A DNA stretch of 64,000 nt from Lanius collurio (GCA_020086605.1 JACBWW010000047.1:601995-665994); one strand, 5' to 3'. Positions 39,120 to 52,582 are shown, counted from the first letter of the stretch. Numbers and translations are program-made. The notes: generated by a model not told the origin, from the sequence alone.

Positions 39120-39443
39120 CAGTAAATTGAGTACCGTATTTCTTATAACTACACTTTTAACCCTTTCATAATATAATATAATAACCAAACATTTTAACAG
39201 TACATGCATTATCAACATAACAATTATTAACTATTTAACAATATTGCTATTAACAGTATGAAGTTTCTAACCTATTTTTGACAGTGTGACCTATCCCATG
39301 CTGCCACATTAGCAACACCTTTTCTCCATGTCCTTCTATGGGGTGGTCACTTCTTCAGCTGTCCATCAGCTCCCGGCAGGATCCTCTCCGTAGGGGTCTG
39401 CTGTGTGACACCTCCTCCCTCCAGGGTCCAGGGGAGACAAGCC
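39120..39443. other. Spacer between LTR and 20-bp minisatellite
   Basis: The left part is AT-rich (ATAATATAATATAATAACC). The right part (about 39300-39443) becomes GC-rich and runs into the array. The word CCATGTCCTT occurs both at about 39328 and in the partial LTR at about 38723, so the right part may derive from a related element. No gene was seen. Confidence 0.35.
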
Positions 39444-40736
39444 TCTCTGGGCTGCCATGTGCCCCTCTTCGCTGCCATGTGCCCCTCTGCGCTGCCATGT
39501 GCCCCTCTGCGCTGCCATGCGCTCCTCTGCACTGCCATGTGCCCCTCTGCGCTGCCATGAGCCATTCTGGGCCGCCATGGTGCTCCTCTGGGCTGCCATC
39601 CGCTCCTCTGTGCTGCCATGTGCCCCTCTGCGCTGCCATGTGCCCCTCTGCCCTGCCATGTGCCCCTCTGGGCTGCCATGTGCCCCTCGGCGCTGCCATG
39701 CGCTCCTCTGTGCTGCCATGTGCCCCTCTGCGCTGCCATGTGCCCCTCGGCGCTGCCATGCGCTCCTCTGCGCTGCCATGTGCCCCTCGGCGCTGCCATG
39801 CGCTCCTCTGCGCTGCCATGTGCCCCTCGGCGCTGCCATGTGCTCCTCTGCGCTGCCATGTGCCCCTCGGCGCTGCCATGTGCCCCTCGGCGCTGCCATG
39901 CGCTCCTCTGTGCTGCCATGTGCCCCTCTGCGCTGCCATGTGCCCCTTGGCGCTGCCATGCGCTCCTCTGCGCTGCCGTGTGCCCCTCGGCGCTGCCATG
40001 TGCCCCTCGGCGCTGCCATGTGCTCCTCTGCACTGCCGTGTGCCCCTCTGCACTGCCATGCGCCCCTCTGCGCTGCCATGTGCCATTCTGGGCCACCATG
40101 TGCTCCTCTAGGCTGCCATGTGCCCCTCTGCACTGCCATGCACTGCTCTGCGCTGCCATGCGCTCCCCTGCGCTGCCATGTGCCCCTCTGCACTGCCATG
40201 TGCCCCTCTGCGCTGCCATGTGCCCCTCTGTGCTGCCATGTGCCCCTCTGCGCTGCCATGTGCCCCTCTGCGCTGCCATGTGCCCCTCAGGGCTGCCATG
40301 CGCCTCTCGGCGCTGCCATGCGCTCCCCTGCGCTGCCATGTGCCCCTCTGCGCTGCCATGTGCCCCTCTGCGCTGCCATGCGCTCCTCTGCACTGCCGTG
40401 TGCCCCTCTGCACTGCCGTGTGCCCCTCTGCACTGCCATGTGCCCCTCTGCACTGCCATGTGCCCCTCTGCACTGCCATGTGCCCCTCTGCACTGCCATG
40501 CACTGCTCTGCGCTGCCATGTGCCCCCCTGCGCTGCCGTGTGCCCCTCTGCGCTGCCATGTGCCCCTCGGCGCTGCCATGAGCCCCTCTGGGCTGCCGTG
40601 CGCCCCTCTGCGCTGCCATGTGCCCCTCGGCGCTGCCATGTGCCCCTCTGGGCTGCCGTGCGCCCCTCTGCGCTGCCATGTGCCCCTCTGCGCTGCCATG
40701 TGCCCCTCTGCACTGCCATGTGCCCCTCTGCAGGCA
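39444..40736. repeat. 20-bp minisatellite, about 64 copies
   Basis: The unit is CTGCCATGTGCCCCTCTGCG with a few recurring variants (ATGC-GCTCC, CTCGG for CTCTG, CACTGCC for CGCTGCC, GCCGTG for GCCATG). Because 20 is not a multiple of 3, 60 bp (three units) make one reading cycle. No unit contains a stop in any frame on either strand, so plus and minus frames stay open for hundreds of codons (up to 450 on the minus strand, 404 on the plus). All plus frames give the same circular 20-residue peptide rich in Cys, Ala, Pro and Leu; all minus frames give another, MAAQRGTWQRRGAHGSAEGH. These ORFs are by-products of the repeat and should not be annotated as genes. One extra base near 39579 shifts the register in the left part. 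Confidence 0.97.
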
Positions 40737-40990
40737 GGTTTTAGAGCTCACAACCCAATTCTCTCTTATCATTCCCCATACTCTCTCAGCGCCCTGGCAC
40801 AGCTTTCAGCCAACTCCCCAGAAAAAGGCTGAGCACCCTTCTGCTTCCCTGTACCCCTCCATCAAAGGCACCCTCTGCCACCTCTCTGCCATCCACCTGG
40901 GGAGGGGACCCAAGGACCCACAGAGGACCCCAGTGCTGCTGCCTCACAGCTCATCACTGCTCCCAGGGAATTCTCTGCTCTTCCACACCT
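40737..40990. other. GC-rich right flank of the 20-bp minisatellite
   Basis: About 250 bp of C-rich sequence follow the last repeat unit before the AT-rich intron returns. It shares no unit structure with the array. It may be part of the sequence from which the array grew, or an eroded LTR region. I do not recognise it. Confidence 0.35.
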
Positions 40991-42719
40991 GAACTCTAAC
41001 AGAGGTTTACAGTCCAACTAAACATGCCAAATGGCAAATTAAAATAGCATTTCGCTACCAAAGTGAAACAGCTTCAAATAGCAGAACTGTTTTAAATGAA
41101 ACTTCACATCTTCATGCTATAATTTTTTAAGTTTGTACCTTTTCTTCACACTACAGCCTGCTTCTGCCACATTCATTCATTACCATCATTCTGAACTTCT
41201 TCAGCACATTTCTGTGATTCTTCCAGTTCAGCCTGCTAAAAAAGCCAACTTGGTCTGCAATTAGATTTAATATCAGACTTAAAATCAGAAACCAAAATCG
41301 ACAACCAACCAACCTTAACTACATTTACTATGCAACTCTGTTGTCACAACTCTATATGCAACTGTGTGACAATCCTTCTTTTATTAGCAAAATCACTGTA
41401 ACACCTTATTTAATTTTTAAAAATCAGAAAATTATGCAGACACAGTATTCTCAAGGAGTAAATTAATTGATTTGAACTCAGATAAATTGCTACTTAGAAA
41501 GAAATAACTTTTTATTACCTCCTCAAAATATTCATTGTGAATTTCCACAAAATTTATCAATGTAATCAAAATACTGCTATATTGTGGCTGAGATTTAAGA
41601 AGACTCCTTCCTACTTTTGGTAAATGCATAATGTAATGAACTCAACCACTATAATCTAAGAGAACAAATGAACCTAATCTGGAAAAAATCGACATTAATT
41701 TATTTTATCCTGCATCAAGGCATCAATGGGTGGTAGGACAGAAGCACTATATACAGCGGTCATTTTGCTCTTAACTCAAGTGTTTGGGATTTTTTTTGTC
41801 TTAGTCCTTTCCTCAGTAATGAATCTGACTTCATGGAAACATTAGGTCCTAAATCTATTTGAAGAGCGCAGGAGAAAGAGGAAGGCATTAAAACACTAAC
41901 AATTCATTAATTCCTCACAGATTGGAATTGGAAATCAGAACTTCCATCAAATGTTTTCAACAGGGTTGATCTTTTCTTAAGGTCAATTACAGTATCACCC
42001 ATTATTGGGTCAGTACACACCTGTATTGCTTTTGAACAGAACACACAGTATGGTAACACCATTAGTCATTTTTTGGTAAACATTCTAGAGTAAGGATTAC
42101 AGTACCTTATGTAATGTGTACCATGTTGTTTGCATCTCTGTATTATTGCAATGGCAAGCTGTCTGAAAACCTACCTTGAAAGAGCTGAAATTGATTACTG
42201 TCTTTTTTTACAACACTGTACAGTTAAGACCAAAATGTTGCACAGGCTATCAAATCTAGAATAAAACACCATTTCCACAGTTCAATAAAAGCTGTTTATG
42301 CTCACATTAGCCAGTTAAGTCATGCTGGATTGCAATGGATGTATGGTCTCTGTAACAAATTAATTCCGCATAGGAATGTCTCTCAGGTCATACTAAGACA
42401 TTGAAATAATACCAAATACACAAGGAAATTTGCATTCACAACAGGTTAGCAGAATACACAATAAAAATGAAGTGGTATTATGCTTTAAAAAAAAAAAATG
42501 TATACAAACTCCAGCACAAGGGTGTAAGTCACGAGTAGCAAACCAATCAACAAAGAAAAGATTGAAGCTGCTTTCACAAAGCCACAGATTTCAGGAGGTT
42601 TCAGATAGGACATGGCATGGATAGCAAATCCCAGGGGTCTTTAAACTCCATAAAAAGATATATTCACTTTTCAGGAAGCTTTCCTCATGAGATGTTTTGC
42701 TAATTCCTTTCAGAGCCCA

Positions 42720-42990
42720 CTACTTCACTGTATGAGCTCTCACTTCTCTCTCCTGTGCCCTGCACCCTGGGGGTGCCAGGGGCTTTCCCTTCCCCCAGCC
42801 TGGGCTGCTGAACTGGGTGGCACCAGAGCATTCAGGAGACAATGCCTGGCTCCAGCATCCTTCACTCTCTCCTCATCATACTCACACATCTGCAAGGTAT
42901 TTCCTGAGCACAGGAAAAACAACAGCGTGACACTGAAGCTCTTTGGAGCATGGCTGTGCCATGCAAAGAGCACAAAGCTGCCCTTACTCT
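42720..42990. other. Small GC-rich patch in intron
   Basis: A patch of about 270 bp, rich in CCTG and CAGC words, lies in AT-rich surroundings. Overlapping open frames on both strands (42687-43034 + and 42740-43039 -) show no known protein motif. Unidentified. Confidence 0.3.
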
Positions 42991-45514
42991 TAACTTGGTC
43001 CACTCTTGCACCCTTTTGCTGCTGCAGAGAGTAAATCATTCATTAGCTCAGCATTAGGGAACTGGCAACAAATTATTAGCTACAGTGAGCTCTGATATAT
43101 CATAACAAAGTGAGCATAACGGTTATGAAAATATTCATTTGTTTTCTAGTTAAATATTAAACACTGATTCAATAGTCCTAAAAAACTTAGCCCCTGCAAC
43201 CAAGGCAATGGGAGCTGCCATGCAGATCCATTCTACTGTGTCTGGATTTGGGATTTTCAGCTTCTCTTGTAAAATGGAAAGCATGTGTTTATGCATACAG
43301 ACACATATACAAATGGAAATTACCAGGGCTGAAGTTGTAGTTGGTTTGTTTTTAAATATCAAACTCAAAAGCTCAACTAAATAAAAAATTAAGATGTTTT
43401 CTACTTGCAGTAGAGCCCTTCCTCTTACAAAGCTCATCTACCAACATTACATGGATCCATGTTAACTAATGTACTTATGATGTTTAATTATAGAGTCCTT
43501 ATGCAGCACTTAGAAAAAACTCATGGCATGTGTTCAAATTGAGTTGGACACAGGTACAGACTCCTAGATATTATATATAAATTAAACTCACTAGTGCCAG
43601 GATGAAGCAAGAAGCTTGTAACAGCCAATTTGTTAGAATTAAGCTTCCAAAAATATTTAATAGTGCTCAGGAGAATTGTTCATATAACTTTATGTCATTT
43701 ATCCCAAGGTTTCAGTTCCTACATACAATAGTGGAGAACAAATCGTTTCTTCCTTTTGAAGAGGGATTTGCCTTCACACTAAATTACCAGTACACTCATC
43801 AAATTTGATATATCGTGTCCATTTTTTCTAGGATTAAATGGAAAACCATTTTCAGTGAATGACATACATAAATACTCTTGATAGCTGCCACTTAACTCTT
43901 CTAATATTATTTCTCAGGAAGTTTTACTGGTGTAGTGGAAATGATATTAAAACTCTCATTATCACTCTTCATTTCTGTAGAACGCACTCACTTCAGCTTT
44001 ACCCACATGCTAATAATTGTTTTGAGGATGACCTCCATGAGAAGACATTGCAACATCTATCTGATGTATTTATGAAGCCTGCAACACTGTAATATTCCAA
44101 AGATACTTAAAGATTAAACAAGTACCATCAGTGAGTCATTGCAGAATCTGCAGTCGCTGGTATTTATAACAATGGCAATGCACAAGAACCCCACATGGAA
44201 ACAGATGGACTGATCATTATGGAAGAAAATAGATCCTCACAATTACAGACATCCCTTGTAGATGTACTGTTGGAGAAAAATATGATACAGTAAAACAATA
44301 ATCTGTTTCCATGCAAGTAAAAAAATATGCTGGAATAAGAGATGTCTAAATAAAATGTTCCAATTCAAAAAGTGAAACTGAAGAACCCTGCTGACAAGAA
44401 AGACCAACTGGTAACAACAGTACAGGCTAATACTACTGCAATATAGTAGCAATCCTTTATCTCCATAGTATTATTTTATTTAATATGCTACATTTTATAA
44501 CTCATCCCCTTCATTTTCTGTAGTATTTTCTCTTTTTGCTTCTTTTACTGGTACTTTACTAAGTCCTCTAAGGACATGAAACACTATTACTATGATTCTG
44601 ATTGTTTTCCTTCATATATTAAAAATACAAACCTACAAAGAAAAAATATTACACTCACTGACATCACATATATCAACCCAGTAACATAATTTAAAATTAG
44701 ATGTATATCACTTGTGCGATATTCACAATTAATAATAAATTACCAGTGGAGAAAACTGGAACCTTTAAAAGTGATAAGTAGATTAAGTATGTGTAATATG
44801 CAGTAACTTCCCATTCACCTTGAAAATTATTATCATATATATTAATTTGTAAGAACACTTCTTAACTACATTTTAAGAGTATACCTGAGGTTGGCATCAA
44901 CCAAGATTAGCTTAACTGATTTTTCAAGGAGCTGTGCCAGTTACTGTATGACAGCACCTGGTACATCACCTTTTACCTCTGTGAGAATGACCTTTTTCCA
45001 GTGCCTGGATGCACCATAGTTTACTGCATGTCAGAATTCATAACTAGAACTGCTCAGCATGAAGTCCACAAACAATGGGGGTCACAAAGAAGCTGTCAGG
45101 TTTCATTTGGAAATGACTCCTGCTCTTCATTCACATTCTTTCCACAATATACCTGCACTCTCAAACCACGGACATGGAAACCTCCCTTGTGACATCCTAA
45201 ACTGTTCAGACTAGAAGGGACAAAAAATGCAGATAATACACATTATACACTACACAAGTGGATAATACATTTTCAGCATTGCTTAAATTCATCAATCTTT
45301 CAGAAGAGCAGAAGGGGTTTGGCTTTTTAGTAGCATAATTTTTTACTTCTCCATGATTGCAAAGGTAAACTTAGTTGTTTACATGGAACTGTCGTGGTGG
45401 ACTTTGCTCTTTGCATGTCTCAAGCCTCACTTGCTGTAGCTGTGTTAAAAATGCAGGAAAGAATCCAAGCCTCAAGTTTTAATTTGTATTCTGATGTCAA
45501 AGCTACGCCAAAAT

Positions 45515-45690
45515 TTCATAGGATATGCTGGATTGGAAGACACCCATTGGGATCATCAAGTCCAACTCCTGGCCCTGCCCAGCACCATCACCAAGAAACC
45601 CACCATGTACCTGAGAGTGTTGTCTAAATGCTGAACTCAGCCAGGCTTAGGGCTGTGACCAGTGACCACTTCCCTGGAAGAATTTGCTAT
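45515..45690 (-). mobile_element. CR1 LINE fragment
   Basis: The plus strand reads GGATTGGAAGACACCCATTG, GGATCATCAAGTCCAACTCC, then a CAGCACCATCACC and AACTCAGCCAGGC series. This is the reverse complement of a diverged CR1 3' region and lacks the repeated ATTCTATG tail. The open frame at 45394-45627 overlaps it and is not a gene. Confidence 0.75.
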
Positions 45691-47654
45691 CCTACATCCA
45701 TCCTGCAAATGGCACAAACATCACAGAAGTGTGGGGTTTCACACAAGCCTTCACTTAGCCTAGACCCACAAAAACCACAGAAAAGATCCCTTACTTTGAC
45801 ATTCCTTATGATAAAAGAGGTATGACAGCAGCCATGTGGGCAGTGGGAGCGAACTCTAAGAAAAAAATATAGTAAGAATTTTAAAATTTAGAAAAACCCA
45901 ACCATGTTCTCTAGCAGGTAGAAATGAAAACCTGGATGCCCTGGATGTTTTGGATCCTTGGGTAGAAACAGTCTGCACTACAAAAAACATCTCTTATCAA
46001 ACAAAATCATTATTGACTGGACACCCTTAGGCGTTATCTTTGAGAAGCTTCCTACTTGGATTTCGTCATGTAAGGCTACACTTGATTTAGACTGGCCTGT
46101 CCAACTTTAATGGACTTGGGAAAAAAATACCCTCTTGCTCAGGGACTGTTCATGTCTTAAAGTATTAAGAAATATCCCCAAGCAGAAACTGAACAAGGTG
46201 CTCTATCCAGACAGAATAAGAAACAATTCCTACCCTGAAGAACATAAACAAAAAAGAATTAAGCAGTTAAATGAATATCAAAATTAAAACCATGCGGCAG
46301 GTGAACAGCACAGCAAAATCTCAAAATAATGTCCAATTTGCTAGAGCCTGCATTTTAGAAATCTGGGCTCATTTACAAGTCAGTGGACACTTAGTTATAT
46401 TGATCCAGGGTAGAACTTGCCATCTTTTCTCCACAGCTCTGCCAGAGCAGAGCCCTATATGTGCCTGAAGAATGGCTCTAACTATCCTGCTCTCACCTGA
46501 CAGTTAAAAACTCAGATGAAAGCCAACTTAGCACTGTGGAAACTTTAACACTGTTCCAGGCTTTTGTAAATCTTGAGCTGTTCAGCAGCTCCCCTAGTGT
46601 TCAGAAAGCTTACATAAGGCCAAGAGCATCTCAGAAGCAGAAAAATAATGCTTGTTTTTATAAAAACCCTAGAAGTTATTACCTGTGCAATCCATTCATA
46701 TCCTCTTTCTCCCTCCTGCCTTCTACCCTTCTATTTCTCCAGACTTAGGACCTATCCTCTTATTTTCTTATCTTTTCTCCCTTTAACAAAATATTCTTAT
46801 ACATGAGAGCCTGAAATACTGTTTCCTTATTTAATACATCAGCCATGCAATACTAAGTGCCAGTTGTGCAGCCCAGTTTTACATAGAAGTGGATGTGTGA
46901 AGATTCACAAATAAAGCCACCCCAGAGACAGAAGTGCTAGGCTAGTCAGAGATACTGCAAAACCCAGCTTCTGTTGCCTTTTCTAAATTTTATTTGTGGA
47001 AAGCTTATTTTTCTGCATCCTTAATAGAATCACGGGACAATCCAGGTTAAGAATGACTTGAAGAAGTAATTCTTGAGGTTAGGCAGGAAGAAATTCATTC
47101 CCAAGAAGGATGCAGGCATTTGTTTAAAATGTTTAATTCTGTAGCTTCTTCTTTGTTTAAGGATTAATAATAACTCTTAAAAGCTTATCCAATATTAGAG
47201 GAATACAATCTTACACCAAGAAGCACTCATGCTACTGTAAGCACTACACAAACAGTACTCCACAAAAGAAACACCTCATGTTAGCAAACAAGGAAACTGG
47301 GAGTATTTATGGTGATCCTGCCCCACACACTGCAGTGGGGCAGGATCTGTGTGGCACAGTGAAGGGTTTAGGGTGAGTGAAAGCAGCAGTGAAAGAATAA
47401 AAGTATGCACAGACTTCCAGAAAAAGGATGAGTGGACTTAAAATTTCACTGCTCAGAACAGAGAACAAAACTTCAATGGGAAATGATTTAGGAATAATCC
47501 ACATATAGGAAGAAAATCAAATTGGTCAATGGGTAGCCAAATTATGATATATATCACTAAACCTAAAATTTGGACTGGAAAGAAAGTAGAAAGTGGTAAA
47601 CAAAAGCCATCAGAAAATCTGGATTCAGATAGAGTATTCTCAGCTCCACAAACA

Positions 47655-48045
47655 GGTGTAAAGACAAGCTGAGAGAGCTGAGGCTTTTCAGTCTGGAGAA
47701 GAGAAGGCTCTGGGGAAACCTTCCAGTCCCTAAAGGGGGCCCACAAGAGAGCTGGAGAGGGACTTTTCACAGGGCTGTGTAGTGACCAGACAAGAGCAGT
47801 GGCCTTAAGCCAAAAGAGAATAGATTTAGCTTAGCTATAAGGAAGAAATTCCTTACTGTGAGGGTGGTGCAGCCCTGGAACAGGTTGCCCAGGGAGGCTG
47901 TGAACTGCCCATTCCTGGATGCATCCACAGCCAGGTAGGAGCAGCTCTGAGCAACTTGGTCTAGTGGAAGGAGTCCCAATGGCAACAGGATCCCTTTTAA
48001 GGTCCCTTCTAATCCAAACCATTCTATGATTCTATGGTTTTAAAT
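47655..48045 (+). mobile_element. CR1 LINE, 3' end
   Basis: This is the classical avian CR1 3' region in plus orientation: CTGAGGCTTTTCAGTCTGGA, GAGAAGGCTC, AGGAAGAAATTCCTTACTGT, GTGGTGCAGCCCTGGAACAG, GTTGCCCAGGGAGGCTGTG, AAGGTCCCTTCTAATCC, and the tail ATTCTATGATTCTATGG. It is 5' truncated. Minus-strand open frames here (47767-47985, 47831-48022) are antisense CR1. Confidence 0.97.
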
Positions 48046-48526
48046 CCTTTCCTCAGGATAAAGGGTATTGTTCTAGATCAAGCTCTAATTCCCTTTATGT
48101 TGTATAGACTCTGAAGGGGCACTTGTAAGGTTCCCATTATCCATTAGCCTCAACAAATGCTGAAGTAAAAAGCTGAGAAATCAGAGCCATGCCACAATTT
48201 CAGACATCTACAAATCAAAACCCAACATCAAATAAAAATTAACATAACATGCAGAGAGAGTTAATGTAGACTTTCATTCAATGGTGGCAAGCACACAGAA
48301 AATCGAGAGATCCTGACAGAAACAATTATCTGGTATCTAAGTGATAAAGAAGCAGAGCTCATCTTTTCTGATGGATTAGAAGCCACATCACTGGCAGCAG
48401 CAGCAAAAGCCAAACCAAGAACATCTTTGATTGATTCACTGTCTGGTCTTGTTACTGTGAAACTCTCACGAATTTACTGCAGACTGCAATCAGGAGCATA
48501 CAGTTAAATGTGATTCCTCACCTATT

Positions 48527-48556
48527 AAAAAAAAAAAAAAAAAGAAAAAGAAAAAA
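48527..48556 (+). repeat. A-rich tract (17 A, then impure A-rich)
   Basis: A run of 17 adenines continues as AAAGAAAAAG-type sequence, with a T-run about 30 bp further on. It resembles a decayed poly(A) tail, but no retroposed body is recognisable upstream. Confidence 0.8.
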
Positions 48557-50049
48557 CACAAATACAAAAAAAGAAACAACACAGATTTTTTTTTTTCTGC
48601 AGTTTTCAGGCCCAAAAAGACCTGTATTTTAGTTAAGCCATGTCAAAAATCATTGATCTCAGATTCAGAATCTCTATTAGGAACAACTGTGCAGGAAAAC
48701 CAGTTTTAGTGGGAGTTTTGCAAGGGAGGGGTCACCTTCCCTCACTTCAATACAAGTGTATTTTCTTACACAAAAGTTCGAAGTTCATCATGGTTTTAGT
48801 TTATCTTTACAATGATAGTGAATATATTAATTAGTCTGTTATCTCCCAATGTACTAATTTCAAGAATAAATTAAGTCAACTGCCAAATCCTGCAGCATGC
48901 TCTTTTTATCAGACCAGTGAATTATCCAAAAATTAATTATTCTGTCAAATCTTAGACACTGATCCTGAATTTCTCCAAACAAGAAAAGAAACCTGACAAA
49001 CTAGGATGATGCCAGAAAAAAATAAAGGAAACTCTGACACAATGAATAAACAGTTCATTAATCAAAGTTACACCTTTTCTCTTAACCTTTAAAATCACTC
49101 AATTCTTAATCCAAGTTAAATGTTTCTAAAGCTTAACCCTGAGTTAAATCTCACATTTACCTGCATTTCATTTTAATGCTTATACAGTTTGATTCAGAAT
49201 TCCTTTTAAACCAAAGCTTTAAATTTATCTAATAACACACTTACAGTCTTTATATAATAACCTCCTATTTTCAAGGTGTCTGTGGTATTACCATCAAACT
49301 GAAAGCCAATTTGCATTTCACTGAAAACAAAGCAGTAACAGACAAAGGTGACTTTCTCTGAGCTGAATTAGCTGTTACAGTACTTTGAAGCATGTCCATT
49401 TTCCTTACTGATATACATGCAAAAACATAAAAAATTCACAAGACTTAGAAACACTGAAGACTCCCACTCAACAAAAAATGGCTTTCAGCTAACAAAGCTT
49501 CCTTGGGCTCCATGTGCATTAAATTTCCTGACCCCTTTGGGATTTCCTAAAAACATAGAGCCTCTTATTTTGTATAGTACATACAAACACAGTACCAGAG
49601 TAAGATACCAAGTTAATGCCACTAACAGTGTATGCTTCTAGTGCTCTGCTCCCCTCTCTGAGGCAAATACATCCATCCAACAGTCTGCCTCAACCCTGTG
49701 ATGGGGGCTGACGTGGAGCAAGGGAGAAGCCTGGCAGTTCCCTGGCCTGTCTTTCCCAACACATTCACCTTCCACTCCCTAGCAGCTCTACACCAAACAC
49801 ACTTAGGGACTTGAACTAAAATGAGCTTAGGGTATGTTTAACTAATTAGCAAGTAACTCCTAGTTTCAACAGTGCCGCACTGCTATACTATTTACACCAC
49901 AAAACCACATAGACAAAAAAAACAATATAGAAAGGCTTTTTCCTCCTTCCAGTGTTGTGCAACATGTTTTTTGTTTTCTTTGGGTGATGCAGATGAAGGC
50001 AAGACACTCAATATGAGTGAAGGCAGCAGGAATTTATTTAAACACTCAG

Positions 50050-50555
50050 CATTGGTGAGGCTCAAATCTTTAGTTCAGTTCTGGGCCCTCACTACAGAAG
50101 GGCATTGAGAGGCTGGAGCATGTCCATTGGAGCTGGTGAAGGGTCTGGAGCACAAAACTGATGAGGAGTGGCTGAGCGAGTTTATCCTGGAGAAAAGGAG
50201 GCTGGGGGGTCTTTACTGCTGTCTCCAATTGCCTAAAAGGAAGTTGTTGTCAGGTAGGGGTCAGTCTCTTCCCCCAGCTAACAAAGATTAGGACAAGAGG
50301 AAATGCCCTCAAGCTGCCGCAGGGGAGGTTTAGATTGGATGTCAGGAAAAATTTCTTCACCAAAAGAGTTGTCAGACACTGAAACCCTCTGCCCAGGGAA
50401 ATGGTTGAGTCACCATCCCTGAAGGTATTTAGACAATATGTGGCAGTGGTGCATAGGGACATGGTTTAGAGATGGGCTTGGCAGTGCTGGGTTAATGGTT
50501 GGACTTAGTAATCATAAAGGTCTCTTCCAACCTAAATGACCCTATGATTCTACTG
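50050..50555 (+). mobile_element. CR1 LINE, 3' end
   Basis: This is a CR1 3' region in plus orientation, longer than the copy at 47.7 kb. It includes TTCAGTTCTGGGCCCTCACT, GGTGAAGGGTCTGGAGCAC, GAGGAGTGGCTGAGCGAG, AAATTTCTTCACCAAAAGAG, TGGACTTAGTAATCATAAAG and the end CCCTATGATTCTAC. The ATTCTATG tail is reduced to about one unit. It belongs to a different CR1 subfamily from the copy at 47655. Confidence 0.95.
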
Positions 50556-52582
50556 GGTAACAGCATCAAATGGTGTGCCATTAACCCCACACACCAAGGA
50601 AAAACAGGTATTTGAGAGGGTTGTATGGACATCCTCACCAGTATCACCTGGTCAAAACCCAGTTTCTATTAAAAAAAAATTAAAAAAAAAAAATCAAACT
50701 GATGAGATTCTAGTCACACATTTCATTTCGAAATGAGGAAACTTGGGCAGACTTTGTTTCCACTCATTCTTTAGCCTTTACTGGCTTGCTTCCAGGTATC
50801 ATCAGCCAAGTTGCCAAGTTGCATTTTTTCAAATAAAAAAAATGTTACAGCAGTGGGATCAGAGCTAATAACTACTGGAAAAAGCTAAAAGGACACAAAA
50901 GGAAAACTAGTAGAAGGAAAACCAAGGAAAACAGAGGAATGCAGTAAATAAATTTTGAGATATGGCAAAAAGACAAATGACAGGTGAAAACTGTACAAAG
51001 TCCATTTGGAGTCCACTGATCCCAAAAGCTGTAGCAACTGTCACAGAATTGGCTTCTAAGGACAGAATTCAATCCAACCATTCTGCTTCTCTACATGACA
51101 CAGGCTGGAGAATGCACCCATCACATGCACAGCTCCTGGGGAGGTGAGATTTAGTGTTACCTCATCCAACAGGGCTAGATGAAGTTTTGACCTGTACTCA
51201 GGACTCCTGAGATTCTTCCAGTACCAATGGCAGACCAAATCCTGTGTTTCCTCTCTGTCCCTTGGACTGGCATGTGTGCAGCAAAGTCTGTCCATACATA
51301 ATTACTGGGTTACATGCTCTCCCCCAGCACTTCTGGAAAGGGTATTTTGCCAGAGAGCACGTGCCCACCTCCTGATTCACTCTGAAGCTCAGCCAAAAAA
51401 CAGGGAACAGGCCTCAACTGCCCAAACTCCTCATACAGCATATTTTCTGGCACAGCTGCAGAGCACACAGAGAGTGGGCTGCAGGCTGGATGAATGGTTC
51501 TGGTAGTAGCAACCTTCAATCACTATTTTTCTAGAGCTATTCTTAGTCCTTCCTCTGCTACCTTACAAATCCTTCAATTTAGAGGATTACAACACTACAG
51601 CTCTTTTTGTGCAAGCAGACTCTGTGTATCCATAATGCATGTAATGGAAATTTGCACAAAAATGGCCCCAAAATTAGAGCTTAAATCAACACTGGATACA
51701 GATGCATAGGGAAGTCCATACTGTTGGAGGGAGAGAAGTATTTAAATATTTTTATCCACTGGACAGTTCTTCTATTTTTCTTAACAGAACATGTGGATTA
51801 ATAGCCTAAGTACTAATTCCAAGAAGCAGCATTCCCAGTTTTTCAGCCAAGCTGTAAGTTTTTATTAACACCTTCCCGTTTTATGGTCTTTGCTTCAAAG
51901 GCAATCATGGAAAATTGCAATGCAGTGCTTGGCCAAGATCCACACTGGCACCACCATCATCCACGCCAGGCACCGTTCCACACGGAGGACTTCAAGGGCT
52001 TAGGAAAGCACCTAAAGGTCATTGTGTATTTTCTCAATGTTTCTGTCTCTACAGTGGGACATGTTTCATAAATATTATCTTATTTGCTTCACATCATATG
52101 CTCTTACCATCATACGCCATTTATTTTCCTCCCCTAGCTACTTCTTCCATTTCTGAAATCTCAGGGAGCCCTGCCCATGTCAGCTAAATGAAGAGAAGAC
52201 TGATGGGTCATTTGATTACCAGAAATAAGCACTTACTCTCTGAGAAGCAGATCTGGTAGCAAGACCTTTTCAAACTTGCTGATAGTAATGCAATAGGATC
52301 CAGCAGCTAACAATTAAAGCTGCATCAATTCAACCTTGAAACAGTCTGCAATTTCCTAGCAGTAACTGCAGCTGAACATTGGAACATTTTGCTGGGAAAG
52401 ACAGAGGGTAATCCTTGTCACATGATGTGTTCATAAAGAGAAGGCTTCAGTTTATCTTTGGAAGAACTTATATAAAGGTTGTGAAGCAAACAGCACTTCT
52501 TTCTGGAGTCTCCATCTCTTGATCTACAAATGTGTTTCTTCACTTGCTCTTGTGACTCACAGGGTGAAGGTGGTACCTTTTA

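Noticed and set aside
39347..40699. 450-codon minus-strand ORF and several plus-strand ORFs of 200-400 codons
   Set aside because: All are products of the stop-free 20-bp tandem repeat; frames on both strands are open together and there is no splice, start or family support.
47020..47110. Possible old CR1 remnant (TAGAATCACGGGACAATCC, then AGGAAGAAATTCATTCC)
   Set aside because: The two CR1-like pieces would be in opposite orientations and both are short; not enough for a call.
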